Shown here: positions 1 to 9,365 of the stretch, one piece after another
Position numbering within the stretch: position 1 is the first letter of the stretch
How the letters are laid out: every line of letters starts with the position of its first letter
Origin: Candidatus Accumulibacter phosphatis
GTDB lineage: Bacteria; Pseudomonadota; Gammaproteobacteria; Burkholderiales; Rhodocyclaceae
Assembly: GCF_012939955.1 (NCBI RefSeq)
Contig: NZ_SPMY01000115.1
Span: forward strand, 1 to 33,866
Direction of reading: 5' to 3'
DNA length: 33,866 nucleotides
Notes under the pieces: model-generated
What the model saw: the letters and a program-made list of their open reading frames with translations, nothing else
The model's database searches: none
What the model was told of the DNA's origin: nothing
Program-made: the position numbers and the translations under genes

Positions 1-53
1 ACGGCAAGGTGATCGACCTGGACGCGCTTGTCGTCGGGTTGGGGTTGGGATGA
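1..53 (+). pseudogene. Tn3-family transposase, C-terminal tail only
   Basis: The window opens inside the last 17 codons of a Tn3-family transposase reading GKVIDLDALVVGLGLG and a TGA stop at 51-53. The same tail, with two substitutions, ends the complete transposase encoded on the minus strand at 27015-30044. The rest of this gene lies outside the window, so whether it is intact cannot be judged. It reads towards the defence cluster and its stop overlaps a transposon end. Confidence 0.8.
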
Positions 54-85
54 CGGAATTTTCTGGGGTTCCGGCTTACACCGCC
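47..85. repeat. Degenerate Tn3-type terminal inverted repeat
   Basis: These 39 bases match the terminal repeat of the complete transposon at 31512-31550 except for about four positions, two after TTTTC and two near the outer end. As there, the repeat overlaps the transposase stop codon. It marks the outer end of a related but distinct element whose body lies left of the window. Confidence 0.7.
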
Positions 86-151
86 GTCAACATGCTCGGA
101 CGCTACTCGTTCTCGGTGCCAGAGGCTATTGCGCGAGGCGCAGCGAGCTAC
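83..151 (+). pseudogene. Second Tn3-like transposase tail (decayed)
   Basis: Immediately outside the terminal repeat, one frame reads VNMLGRYSFSVPEAIARG, which resembles the conserved C-terminal stretch of other Tn3-family transposases (an asparagine, then LGRY, then a hydrophobic-proline segment and ARG). The resemblance ends near 151 and the frame stops at 188-190. It would be a fragment of an older element into whose 3' end the first one inserted. The fragment is short, so the family call rests on pattern memory alone. No gene is evident from 152 to 292. Confidence 0.45.
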
Positions 152-292
152 AGCCATTGGGCAGGGCGAATGGTGGTTGATGGCCCTTAAGTCGGTTCGC
201 TGTTCCATTGTGCCCAGAACCCCGAAAATTGCTCTGGCCTTAAAAACCCGCACGGGCTATAAGGAACAAAACAAAGAACGAGGCAGGGAGCA

Positions 293-385
293 ATGTTCGA
301 GAGGACTTTCCATAGCGTTACCGACATCGTGCATGAGTATGCAGGATGCGCAAACTGGGACCACTACGCGCAGCTTCCGTCATGA
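293..385 (+). CDS. 30-residue leader ORF coupled to helicase
   Basis: An ATG at 293 preceded by a purine-rich GGCAGGGAG gives a 30-residue peptide starting MFERTFHSVTDIVHEYAGC. Its TGA stop overlaps the ATG at 382 in an ATGA arrangement, the same junction as the next gene pair. This suggests translational coupling and supports 382 as the helicase start. I do not recognise the peptide; it could be a genuine small component, a leader, or chance. It has two tryptophan/tyrosine-rich turns (NWDHY) but no membrane segment. The only support is the ribosome-binding site and the overlap. Confidence 0.45.
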   Translation: MFERTFHSVTDIVHEYAGCANWDHYAQLPS

Positions 386-3300
386 TGAAGCTAGAGCAAC
401 TCCAGACCGACGCCGCCATCCGCGGCATCGTTCCAGACGCACTGGTGACCGTGGTCAGCGTTCAGTGGTATGGCGATGCAGCGCTGGAACTGACCTACAA
501 GACCGCCGCCGGCCGGGTCGCCAACGAACTGCTGTACCGCCACGACGAGCCCCGCTTGGAACTGGTCGAGCAGGGCCGACCCTGGAGCTTCGATGGCGAC
601 GGCGCTCTTTTCCGTCTGGTCTCCGAGGCACAGCGCATCCGCCTGGCACATCTGTTCGACCCTGTGCTGGCCGTTCATACCTCTGTCGTCGATCCTCTGC
701 CGCACCAGATCACCGCCGTCTACGAAACCATGCTTCCCCGCCAGCCGCTGCGTTTCCTTCTGGCGGACGACCCCGGCGCCGGCAAGACGATCATGGCCGG
801 CTTGCTGATCAAGGAGCTGATCGTCCGTGGCGACCTGCAGCGCTGCCTGATCGTCTGCCCTGGCAGCCTGGCCGAGCAATGGCAGGATGAACTCTACCGC
901 CGCTTCCATTTGCCCTTCGACATCCTTACCAACGACAAGCTTGAAGCGGCGCGTACCGGCAACTGGTTCCTCGAGACCAACCTGGTCATCGCCCGCCTCG
1001 ACAAGCTCTCGCGCAACGAAGACGTGCAACAGAAGCTGCAGGCCCCCGATTGCCGCTGGGACCTGGTGGTTTGCGACGAAGCGCACAAGATGTCCGCCAC
1101 GGTGTTCGGCGGCGAGACCAAATACACCAAGCGCTATCGCCTTGGCCAGCTGCTGTCGACACTCACTCGGCACTTCCTGCTGATGTCGGCGACCCCGCAC
1201 AACGGCAAGGAAGCCGACTTCCAGTTGTTCATGGCGCTGCTCGACGGCGACCGCTTCGAGGGCCGCTATCGCGATGGCGTGCACAGCGCCGACGTTTCCG
1301 ACCTGATGCGCCGGATGGTCAAGGAAAACCTGCTCAAGTTCGACGGCACGCCGCTGTTCCCCGAACGAATCGCGCACACCGTTCCTTACAAGCTGTCGGA
1401 TGCCGAAACCCACCTCTACAAGACCGTTACCGACTACGTGCGCGAGGAATTCAATCGCGCCGAGGCCCTGGAAAACGACAAGCGCGCCGGCACCGTCGGC
1501 TTTGCGCTGACCATCCTGCAAAGGCGCCTGGCTTCCTCACCCGAAGCCATCTATCAATCTCTTCGCCGCCGACGCGAGAAACTGGAAAGTCGGCTACGAG
1601 AGCTGGAACTCCTCCACCGCGGTGGCCAGGCCGCGCCGATCATTGCGACATCGCTGCCGTCTCTCGACAGCGAAGACCTTGACGATCTGGACGAGGCGCC
1701 CGACAACGAAGTCGCTGCCGCCGAGGAAGAAATTCTCGACCAGGCCACCGCCGCCCGTTCCATCGCCGAGCTGCGCATCGAGATCGAAACCCTGAAAGGC
1801 CTGGAAGGCCAGGCGCTGGCCGTCCGCCGTAGCGGCACCGATACCAAGTGGTGCGAACTGGCCAGCCTGCTTTCCGAAATTTTCACGCCGGCCGCCATCA
1901 GCCATCGCGTCGCCGAACCCCCTGCGCCCTATGGCTCAGGAACGATCGCGCCGCCCATCCCTTCACCGCACCAGAAGCTGGTGATCTTCACCGAGCACCG
2001 CGACACGCTCAACTATCTCGAAAAGCGCGCCACCACGCTGCTCGGCCGCAAGGAAGCCGTGGTCATCATTCACGGTGGCATCGGCCGCGAAGAGCGCTTG
2101 AAGGTGCAGGAGTCGTTCAAGCACGACCCGGAAGTGCAGGTACTGCTGGCCACCGACGCCGCCGGCGAGGGTATCAACCTGCAGCGCGCGCACCTGATGG
2201 TCAACTACGACCTGCCGTGGAACCCGAACCGGCTCGAACAACGATTCGGCCGTATCCACCGCATCGGCCAGACCGAGGTCTGTCACCTGTGGAACCTGGT
2301 GGCCGAAGAAACCCGCGAAGGTGACGTCTACCGCAAGCTGCTGGAAAAGATCGAACTGGCGCGTCAGGCGCTCGGCGGTCAGGTCTTCGATGTGCTTGGC
2401 AAGCTCCAGTTCGAGGGCAAGTCGCTGCGCGAGCTGCTCATCGAAGCCATTCGCCACGGCGAGAGGCCCGAGGTCAAGGCCTACCTGAGCACGGTGCTCG
2501 ATACTGCGCTCGACCATGGCCACGTGCAGGACTTGCTCGAAGAACGCGCGCTCGCCCAGGACGCCATGGACACCAGCCGCGTGCAGCGCATCCGCGAAGA
2601 CATGGAGCGTGCCGATGCCAGACGTCTGCAGCCGCACTACATCGAATCCTTCTTTCACGAAGCCTTCAAGCAGCTCGGCGGCACCGCCAAACAACGCGAG
2701 CCGCGTCGTTTCGAGATCAGTCACGTTCCCGCCCCGGTGCGCAACCGCGACCGCCTGATCGGTATCGGCGAACCCGTGCTGCCGCGCTATGAGCGCATTG
2801 CCTTCGACAAGTCCCTGGTCGCGCCCCAGGGCCAGCCGCTGGCCGCTTTCGTCTGCCCCGGTCATCCGCTGCTCGACGCGGTCATCGACCTTACGCTGGA
2901 GCGTAACCGCGACCTCCTGAAGCGCGGCACCGTGCTGGTCGATGAACGCGATTCCGGTCTGGAACCGCGCGTGCTGTTCTACCTGGAACACGCTATCCAG
3001 GACGCGGGCCTTACCCGTGCTGGCGAACGCCGGGTCGTCTCGAAGCGCATGCTCTATGTCGAGATGGACGCCAGCGGGACGACTCGCCATGTCCATTACG
3101 CCCCCTATCTTGACTACCGGCCACTGAAGACTGGCGAGCCCGGCATCGATGCAATCCTCGATCGGCACGAAGGCCAGTGGATCAACCGCGAACTTGAGCG
3201 AAAGGTACAGGGCTATGCCGTCGCCCATGTGGTGCCGGAACACCTGGCTGAAGTGCGCGGACGCAAGCTCAAGCTCATCGCCAAGACCGAGGCCGCGGTG

Positions 3301-3963
3301 AAGGAACGGCTGACCAAGGAAATCACCTACTGGGACCACCGCGCCGAGGAGCTCAAGCTGCAGGAACAGGCTGGCAGACCCAACGCCAAGCTCAATTCCG
3401 GCGAAGCCCGCAAGCGTGCCGACCTCCTGCAGGGTCGGCTGCAAAAGCGGCTTGACGACCTCAAGCTCGAAGCGCAGATTTCACCCTTGCCGCCCGTCGT
3501 GCTGGGTGGCCTGCTGATCGTTCCGATTGGCCTGATCAAAGCGATGACCGGTCAGGCAACAGCCTCACCCACCCCTCCAGCCGACACGCAGATCAGCGCC
3601 GCTCGCGCTCGCGCCGTCGTCATGGATGTCGAGCGAAGCCTAGACTTCGACCCGACCGACCGCGAATTCGAGAAGCTTGGCTACGACATCGAGAGCCGTA
3701 TCCCGGGCACCGGCAAGCTGCGCTTCATCGAAGTCAAGGGCCGTGTCTCCGGCGCGCCGACGATCACCGTCACGCGCAACGAAATCCTGTACTCACTGAA
3801 CAAGCCCGACGACTTCATCCTCGCCATTGTCGAATTCACCGGCGAAGACACGCACCGCTGCCACTATCTGCGTCAGCCTTTTCAGCGCGAGCCGGATTTC
3901 GGAGTGACCAGCGTGAACTATGACTTTGCCGAATTGCTCGTGCGTGCCGAGGCGCCTGGATGA
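382..3963 (+). CDS. SNF2-family helicase with C-terminal DUF3883
   Basis: A 1193-residue cytoplasmic ATPase of the SNF2/superfamily 2 type, expected to translocate on or remodel double-stranded DNA. Visible motifs are Walker A PGAGKT (about residue 130), the DEAH box in VVCDEAHKM (about 232), motif III LLMSATPHNG, and motifs V-VI in ATDAAGEGINLQ and FGRIHRIGQ (about 623). A coiled, charged segment follows the first RecA lobe. The C-terminus (about 1095-1155, with RFIEVKGR and a late ILAIVEF) matches DUF3883, a domain with a PD-(D/E)XK-like look found on defence helicases such as those near DISARM-type loci. An earlier in-frame ATG at 346 exists, but 382 is preferred because it overlaps the leader stop. 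The gene is first in a plus-strand operon and overlaps the next by ATGA. Confidence 0.93.
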   Translation: MMKLEQLQTDAAIRGIVPDALVTVVSVQWYGDAALELTYKTAAGRVANELLYRHDEPRLELVEQGRPWSFDGDGALFRLVSEAQRIRLAHLFDPVLAVHTSVVDPLPHQITAVYETMLPRQPLRFLLADDPGAGKTIMAGLLIKELIVRGDLQRCLIVCPGSLAEQWQDELYRRFHLPFDILTNDKLEAARTGNWFLETNLVIARLDKLSRNEDVQQKLQAPDCRWDLVVCDEAHKMSATVFGGETKYTKRYRLGQLLSTLTRHFLLMSATPHNGKEADFQLFMALLDGDRFEGRYRDGVHSADVSDLMRRMVKENLLKFDGTPLFPERIAHTVPYKLSDAETHLYKTVTDYVREEFNRAEALENDKRAGTVGFALTILQRRLASSPEAIYQSLRRRREKLESRLRELELLHRGGQAAPIIATSLPSLDSEDLDDLDEAPDNEVAAAEEEILDQATAARSIAELRIEIETLKGLEGQALAVRRSGTDTKWCELASLLSEIFTPAAISHRVAEPPAPYGSGTIAPPIPSPHQKLVIFTEHRDTLNYLEKRATTLLGRKEAVVIIHGGIGREERLKVQESFKHDPEVQVLLATDAAGEGINLQRAHLMVNYDLPWNPNRLEQRFGRIHRIGQTEVCHLWNLVAEETREGDVYRKLLEKIELARQALGGQVFDVLGKLQFEGKSLRELLIEAIRHGERPEVKAYLSTVLDTALDHGHVQDLLEERALAQDAMDTSRVQRIREDMERADARRLQPHYIESFFHEAFKQLGGTAKQREPRRFEISHVPAPVRNRDRLIGIGEPVLPRYERIAFDKSLVAPQGQPLAAFVCPGHPLLDAVIDLTLERNRDLLKRGTVLVDERDSGLEPRVLFYLEHAIQDAGLTRAGERRVVSKRMLYVEMDASGTTRHVHYAPYLDYRPLKTGEPGIDAILDRHEGQWINRELERKVQGYAVAHVVPEHLAEVRGRKLKLIAKTEAAVKERLTKEITYWDHRAEELKLQEQAGRPNAKLNSGEARKRADLLQGRLQKRLDDLKLEAQISPLPPVVLGGLLIVPIGLIKAMTGQATASPTPPADTQISAARARAVVMDVERSLDFDPTDREFEKLGYDIESRIPGTGKLRFIEVKGRVSGAPTITVTRNEILYSLNKPDDFILAIVEFTGEDTHRCHYLRQPFQREPDFGVTSVNYDFAELLVRAEAPG

Positions 3964-6900
3964 ACGGCAGGCCTGCGTTTTTCGAGACACTTCGGGACAA
4001 GGCGGTCCAGCGCTGGGATCAACTGGAGCGCGACCCCGAACTTGCCGGGCCCTGGCACCAACTTTTCAAGCAGGTGCAAAGCCCGCGACACGTCTTGTCC
4101 GAATTGCTCCAAAACGCCGACGATGCGGGCGCTACCGAGGCATCAGTCGATATCACGGACGGCTGCTTCGTCTTTGCGCACAACGGCGAAGACTTTACCG
4201 AGGAGCACTTTGCATCGCTATGTCGCTTCGGCTACTCGAACAAGCGGGCTCTGCACACGATCGGCTTTCGCGGCATCGGGTTCAAGAGCACATTCAGCCT
4301 TGGTGATACCGTCGAACTCGACACGCCGAGTCTGTCGATTGCCTTTGATCGGAGGCGCTTCACCGAACCCAGGTGGATCGAGCGTAGACAGAACGCGAGT
4401 GAACGCACGCTAATCAGGGTGCCGATTCGCGATGAGCTCCGACAGCGAGAGATCGAGAAGAACCTCCAGGAATGGCTGGCGAGCCCCGTCTCGCTTCTGT
4501 TCTTCAAACATATCCGCCGGATGCGGATTGGCTCGCAGGATGTGCACTGGAGAAGCCGCGGTTCGGGCCCGGTACCCGCGACCGAATGGATGGCGCTTCA
4601 TGACAGCCCTGACGCGGCCTTTCTTGTCGCACGTTCCGAAGCCGAGGCTTTCCCTGAGGAAGCACTGGTCGAGATTCGGCAGGAGCGCCTGCTCAGCGAC
4701 AACCAGGAAGCCGGTTTTCCGCCCTGCAAGGTCGAGATTGTTCTCGGCGCAAAGGGGCGCCTCTACGTCGTTCTGCCAACGGGCGTGGAGACCTCCTTAC
4801 CCTTTGCCTGCAACGCCCCCTTCATCCAGGACCCCGCCCGACTGAAGATCAAGGATCCAGAAACTTCACCGACCAATCGTTGGCTACTTCAACGTGTGGG
4901 CGAGCTTGCTGCGTCGGTCATGCTCCGGTGGCTTGGCGATCCGGGCACAAGCGTGCCGGAGCGCGCCAACGCCTATGGGCTTTTTCCGGATGTCGATCGC
5001 AGCGACAACACTCTGGAAGGCGTCTGCGCCGCCACTATCGAGGGATGCTTTGAAGAGGTGTTAGGCGAGGCGCCATTTCTGCTCACGAATTCTGGCGAAT
5101 TGAAACCGAGCGCCGGCTGCATCATCCTTCCCCCGCCACTGTTGGATATCTGGCCGGCCGATCAAGCCGCGCGGCTGTTTGATGATGCTGGTCGCCCACC
5201 GCTATCGAATCACGTTACCGAAGCCCATCAGAAAAAGCTCATCCACTGGGGAGTGGTCGAGAAGATCGACAAGCCCCATGTACTGCAGGTGCTGCAGTCG
5301 ACGCACCCTCCCAAGCCGGAAACCTGGGGCCATTTGTTGAGGCTCTGGGTCTATGTCGCCCCAGAGCTCACGGGATATCGCGCCGACGCGGATCGCCAGC
5401 GGGTTCGCATAGTCCCGGCACAAGGAAAGGATGTGCTTTACGCCGCGCGCGAAGTGATTCGCCTTGGCGAAAAGCGATTGCTCCAGTCCGAGGAAGACTG
5501 GGAGTTTCTTGCGGGCCACTTGTTGGTGCTCAACCCGAACTGGCCACGCTTTCTTGCCGAGCAGCGTCGCCATGCCGAAGAGCTTAATGACAGAAGCCTC
5601 AAGGGCAAGGTGGCAGCAGCGCTTGCGGTTCTACGGGCCATCGAGATGGAGGGGGCTAGCGATGTAAGTGAGGTGATCGAGCAAGTCGCTGGTGAATTTT
5701 TCTCACAGCAAGACATCTCGATAGCGAAGTGTGTGCAGCTGACGCAAATCGCCGCCAAGCTCGGCGCTACCGTTGGCGATTCGTTTCGTTTTGCCACCCG
5801 CGACCGCCACCTGCACAAAGTTTCGAGCGTTGTCCTCTTTGACCGAGACGGCACCCTCGAAGCTTTCTTCGAGCAAGCGTGGTGCAACGCGCATTTCCTG
5901 TACACCGATTACAAGAAGAACTACGCGTCTTGTACCCACGAAGAATGGCTTGCCTGGGTCACCTCTGGGCGCGCCGGCTTGCTTCTCTTCGCGCCGCTTG
6001 TTGGCATAAAGAGTGACATCTACGGTCGCAATGGCGTAGAGGCTGAGCTTCTCCGACGGGGCGTATCCAGAGCACCTTTCTACTCCTACGTCACGAACCA
6101 TTTCCGGGTTGAGGATTGGGACTTCGAAGAAATCCATTGGCGTCGGTGGTCCGTGCTTGCCAACGACGATCCCGGCATCTGGGGCCGCATTGTCGACCGC
6201 CTGCTTGGCCAACCTGGGGCCAGCTGGGCGAAAGCGAAGGATGCTCGCGTGAGCCAGGTAGCCACAACCGGCAACACGCGAGCAATTTCCAACGAACCGC
6301 CCTTGGCCACATGGATTCTGAGGTTGCGGGAACTGCCTTGCCTGCGTGATACCCGCGGGTTCTACCGCAAGCCAGCCGAACTCCTGCGGCGGACTCCCGA
6401 GACGGAGTCCCTCATGGACGTGGAACCCTTCATTCACGGCCTGCTCGACAACGAGGCCACGCGACCGCTGCTCAAGTTGCTCGGCGTTCGCGAGGTACCG
6501 ACCGGCCCGGACCGTCTTCTGGACTGCCTTCGGGCGCTGGCCATGTCTGATCATCCGCCGGTGCATGAAGTCGAGAAATGGTACCGGCGACTCGATCAGT
6601 TGTCTGAAGCCTGCTCAACGACGGACCTGGCCAACGTCAAGGCGGCTTTCCGGGACGAAAAGATCATATTGAGCGAGGGCGCAGGCTGGACGAAGGCTGC
6701 CGGCGTGTTTTTGTCGTCAGACGAGGAAGCCATGCCGGACACGGCCGTCGTGCGCGCGGGCGTCCGCGACCTGATGTTATGGCGGAAAATCGGTATCGCC
6801 GACCGCCCGACGGCCGATCTGGCGATTCAATGGCTACTCGGCCAGCCTTCCGGAGAAGTCCTGTCTCAAGACGATGCGCGCCGGGTCCGCGCACTTCTGC

Positions 6901-8201
6901 CGCGTCATCCGCGGCGGATCTGGAGCGAGTGCCAGCATTGGCTCAACCTATCCGGTGCATGGGTGTCGGTGGATACGCTTTCCTACTCCTTGTCCATGCA
7001 GTCGTTGGTGAGCTGGAAGCACCTCCATGAAGGTATCAAGCAAAAGACCGCCGATCTGCAACCCTTGCCGGCAGAGGTTTCGGCTGCCCTCCCCTTCTCC
7101 GGGCTTCCCCATCTTGCCGGGCGAATCGAGGAGCGATTGCACAGCACACTGCGTATTCCTGCCGGGGCGGAACGTTGGCCATGGCTGAACCAGTTGGGGG
7201 TTGAGCTACGGCGTATAGAACTGGACGACACACCCGAACAGGATCGCGTCCGGAAACTTGCCGCCGACCTTGCAGACACGATTTGGCAGACAGCTCCGGG
7301 GCTCGAAATCATTCCGTATATCGACGGAACCCCGGCAGGCACGCCGAGGCGCGCAGAGGCCGTTTGGTTGGGCGGCGTTCTCTATGTTGAGGACCGCCCT
7401 CTCTCAAAACTTGCCCGTGCGGTAGCGCAGGAACTCGGACGGGCTTTTCGGCGGCAGGATCTCGCCGACGCCATCAAGCTGTGTTTCGATCGCCCGCCGG
7501 CGTTCGTGACGGAGTACCTGGAGGAGAACTTCAAGCTAGGTCCGCAAGAAATAGGCACGGTACCGATCGCCCCAGGCCAGAGCGCAACAGGCGAGCCAGG
7601 CACCTCGATCAGCGACAACGGCTCGGAGTTTGCCGCGACGAATCCCCCAGCGGACAATGCGGCAGACCAGGACGATGGCGAAGGCACTACCATCCATCTT
7701 GAGGAACCCGATAACGGGGCCGAAAGCGATACCCAGAGTGACGATGCCGATATCCCTCAGGATCCGGAGAGTCATCACGATCCTTTGCCCAGGCCACCGC
7801 TGATCCACAAACCGCCGAAGTTGAGCATCATCGAGCGCTTTGCTCGTGCGAAAGGCTATCAGAGGGATGGAGCCGAGCGCTTTTTTCATTCGGACGGCAG
7901 CTGGATCGCCAAGGCGCATGATGTGCGCTTCCCGTGGGAACGGCGGACGGCAGAAGGTGATCTGGTCTGTTACTACTGGCCGAAGGAGCATTGCCTCGAA
8001 CTGCACGCGCTCCAGATCGAAGCGGACATCTGGGGTCTGCTCGACCACTCCCCTGACAGCTATTCGCTCGTGCTTTCGGATGCGCAGGGGGAACCCGTCG
8101 AAGTATCAGGAACGCGTCTACGCGCGATGCTCGATGGTCGCGAGATAAAGCTCTATCCGGCAAGCTATCGATTGGTAATTGATCATGACCACAAGCAATA
8201 G
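3960..8201 (+). CDS. Large GHKL/sacsin-like ATPase protein
   Basis: A 1413-residue protein whose first 110 residues form a GHKL (Hsp90/sacsin/MutL-type) ATP-binding fold. The N-box is ELLQNADDAGAT (residues 48-59), the G1 region is HNGEDF (74-79, with histidine where aspartate is usual), and the G2 glycine box is IGFRGIGFKS (101-110). The long middle part shows no domain I can name. An acidic, low-complexity linker lies at about 1210-1285, followed by a globular tail of about 120 residues. Such proteins are large multidomain ATPases that recur in defence loci, but their biochemical role is mostly inferred. The ATG overlaps the helicase stop, so the two are probably made in fixed ratio. The next gene starts 72 bases on. 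Function beyond ATP binding is not visible. Confidence 0.88.
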   Translation: MNGRPAFFETLRDKAVQRWDQLERDPELAGPWHQLFKQVQSPRHVLSELLQNADDAGATEASVDITDGCFVFAHNGEDFTEEHFASLCRFGYSNKRALHTIGFRGIGFKSTFSLGDTVELDTPSLSIAFDRRRFTEPRWIERRQNASERTLIRVPIRDELRQREIEKNLQEWLASPVSLLFFKHIRRMRIGSQDVHWRSRGSGPVPATEWMALHDSPDAAFLVARSEAEAFPEEALVEIRQERLLSDNQEAGFPPCKVEIVLGAKGRLYVVLPTGVETSLPFACNAPFIQDPARLKIKDPETSPTNRWLLQRVGELAASVMLRWLGDPGTSVPERANAYGLFPDVDRSDNTLEGVCAATIEGCFEEVLGEAPFLLTNSGELKPSAGCIILPPPLLDIWPADQAARLFDDAGRPPLSNHVTEAHQKKLIHWGVVEKIDKPHVLQVLQSTHPPKPETWGHLLRLWVYVAPELTGYRADADRQRVRIVPAQGKDVLYAAREVIRLGEKRLLQSEEDWEFLAGHLLVLNPNWPRFLAEQRRHAEELNDRSLKGKVAAALAVLRAIEMEGASDVSEVIEQVAGEFFSQQDISIAKCVQLTQIAAKLGATVGDSFRFATRDRHLHKVSSVVLFDRDGTLEAFFEQAWCNAHFLYTDYKKNYASCTHEEWLAWVTSGRAGLLLFAPLVGIKSDIYGRNGVEAELLRRGVSRAPFYSYVTNHFRVEDWDFEEIHWRRWSVLANDDPGIWGRIVDRLLGQPGASWAKAKDARVSQVATTGNTRAISNEPPLATWILRLRELPCLRDTRGFYRKPAELLRRTPETESLMDVEPFIHGLLDNEATRPLLKLLGVREVPTGPDRLLDCLRALAMSDHPPVHEVEKWYRRLDQLSEACSTTDLANVKAAFRDEKIILSEGAGWTKAAGVFLSSDEEAMPDTAVVRAGVRDLMLWRKIGIADRPTADLAIQWLLGQPSGEVLSQDDARRVRALLPRHPRRIWSECQHWLNLSGAWVSVDTLSYSLSMQSLVSWKHLHEGIKQKTADLQPLPAEVSAALPFSGLPHLAGRIEERLHSTLRIPAGAERWPWLNQLGVELRRIELDDTPEQDRVRKLAADLADTIWQTAPGLEIIPYIDGTPAGTPRRAEAVWLGGVLYVEDRPLSKLARAVAQELGRAFRRQDLADAIKLCFDRPPAFVTEYLEENFKLGPQEIGTVPIAPGQSATGEPGTSISDNGSEFAATNPPADNAADQDDGEGTTIHLEEPDNGAESDTQSDDADIPQDPESHHDPLPRPPLIHKPPKLSIIERFARAKGYQRDGAERFFHSDGSWIAKAHDVRFPWERRTAEGDLVCYYWPKEHCLELHALQIEADIWGLLDHSPDSYSLVLSDAQGEPVEVSGTRLRAMLDGREIKLYPASYRLVIDHDHKQ

Positions 8202-8273
8202 CCTCAGGCACAACAGCCGCAGGGTAGTCGACCGCAGGCTGCCAAAGACGGTCAAGCACCTGGGCGTACTGCA

Positions 8274-9356
8274 ATGAAACCAGTCAAGCGGAACGCCCAG
8301 ACATCCCCGCCGACGTCTACCGACGCCACAGGTCAACAAGACGGGTTCGCTGAAGTCGCCGAACTGATTCAGGCGGCCCGGGAGCGCGCCCTGGTTGCCG
8401 TCAATACGGCCCTCATCGATCTCTACTGGCAAGTCGGCAAGGCAATCAGCGCACGCATCGCCAGCGATGGCTGGGGCAAGAGTACGGTCACCGCGCTGGC
8501 GTCGTACATTCAATCGCGCCAACCCGGACAGCGTGGTTTCTCACCGCAGAACCTGTGGCGAATGCGCCAGTTCTACGAAACCTGGGGTCAGCAGCTGGCA
8601 GATCGCCCGGAACTCTCGACGCTGTTGAGAGAACTGCCCTGGTCGGCGCACCTGCACCTCCTCGCCAAGACCAAGCGTCCCGAGGAGCGCGAGTTCTACC
8701 TGCGCATGAGCTGCCAGCAACGCTGGCCGGTACGGGAAGTCGCCCGCCAGATCGACAGCGCCCTGTTCGAACGTGCGGTGTTGCACCCGCCAAAACTCTC
8801 AACAGCGTTGAGAGAACTTCATCCTGGTGCCGCAACTGTCTTTCGCGATGCCTACGTCGTCGAGTTCCTCGAATTGCCAGACGGCCATCTCGAGGCCGAT
8901 CTGCACCAGAGCCTGCTGCACAATCTCAGGCGATTTCTCAGCGAAATGGGCCGCGACTTCTGTTTCATCGGCAGCGAAGTGCCGCTGCAGGTAGGGGGTC
9001 GCGACTTTGCCCTCGATCTGCTGTTTTTTCATCGCGAACTGAATTGCCTGGTCGCCATCGAGCTGAAGATTGGCGAATTCCAGCCCGAACACCTCGGCAA
9101 GCTGGAGTTTTATCTCGAAGCCCTCGACCGTGACTTGCGCAAACCGCATGAAGGCCCGTCTATCGGCGTACTGCTTTGTGCCAGCAAGGACAGCGAAGTC
9201 GTCGAGTACGCCCTGAGTCGCTCGCTTTCGCCGGCATTGGTAGCCGAGTACTGGACCCGGCTACCCGACAGAAAACTGCTCCAGGCCAAGCTGCATGAGT
9301 TCTACACGCTGACCCGGACAGGCACACCAGATGAACCGAGCAAGCAAGACGACTAG
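8274..9356 (+). CDS. DUF1016 / YhcG-family PD-(D/E)XK nuclease
   Basis: A 360-residue protein of the DUF1016 (YhcG/RpnA-like) family. The N-terminal half has the typical helical segment with LIDLYWQVGKAI, GWGKSTV, GFSPQNLWRMRQFY and a LPWSAHLHLL stretch. The C-terminal half is a PD-(D/E)XK nuclease fold with the catalytic pattern FALDLLFFH and AIELKIGEF (about residues 245-270), followed by GKLEFYLEAL. Aspartate, glutamate and lysine are all in place, so the nuclease may be active. Family members occur as orphans and inside type I restriction loci. Here it sits between the GHKL ATPase and the methyltransferase, with only nine bases before the next start, which suggests it supplies DNA cleavage for the cluster. 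Confidence 0.93.
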   Translation: MKPVKRNAQTSPPTSTDATGQQDGFAEVAELIQAARERALVAVNTALIDLYWQVGKAISARIASDGWGKSTVTALASYIQSRQPGQRGFSPQNLWRMRQFYETWGQQLADRPELSTLLRELPWSAHLHLLAKTKRPEEREFYLRMSCQQRWPVREVARQIDSALFERAVLHPPKLSTALRELHPGAATVFRDAYVVEFLELPDGHLEADLHQSLLHNLRRFLSEMGRDFCFIGSEVPLQVGGRDFALDLLFFHRELNCLVAIELKIGEFQPEHLGKLEFYLEALDRDLRKPHEGPSIGVLLCASKDSEVVEYALSRSLSPALVAEYWTRLPDRKLLQAKLHEFYTLTRTGTPDEPSKQDD

Positions 9357-9365
9357 AAGAGCACC

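Noticed and set aside
1963..3444. A 493-codon minus-strand open frame opposite the helicase
   Set aside because: It mirrors a gene with clear SNF2 motifs on the other strand; long antisense frames are expected at this GC content and it shows no domain.
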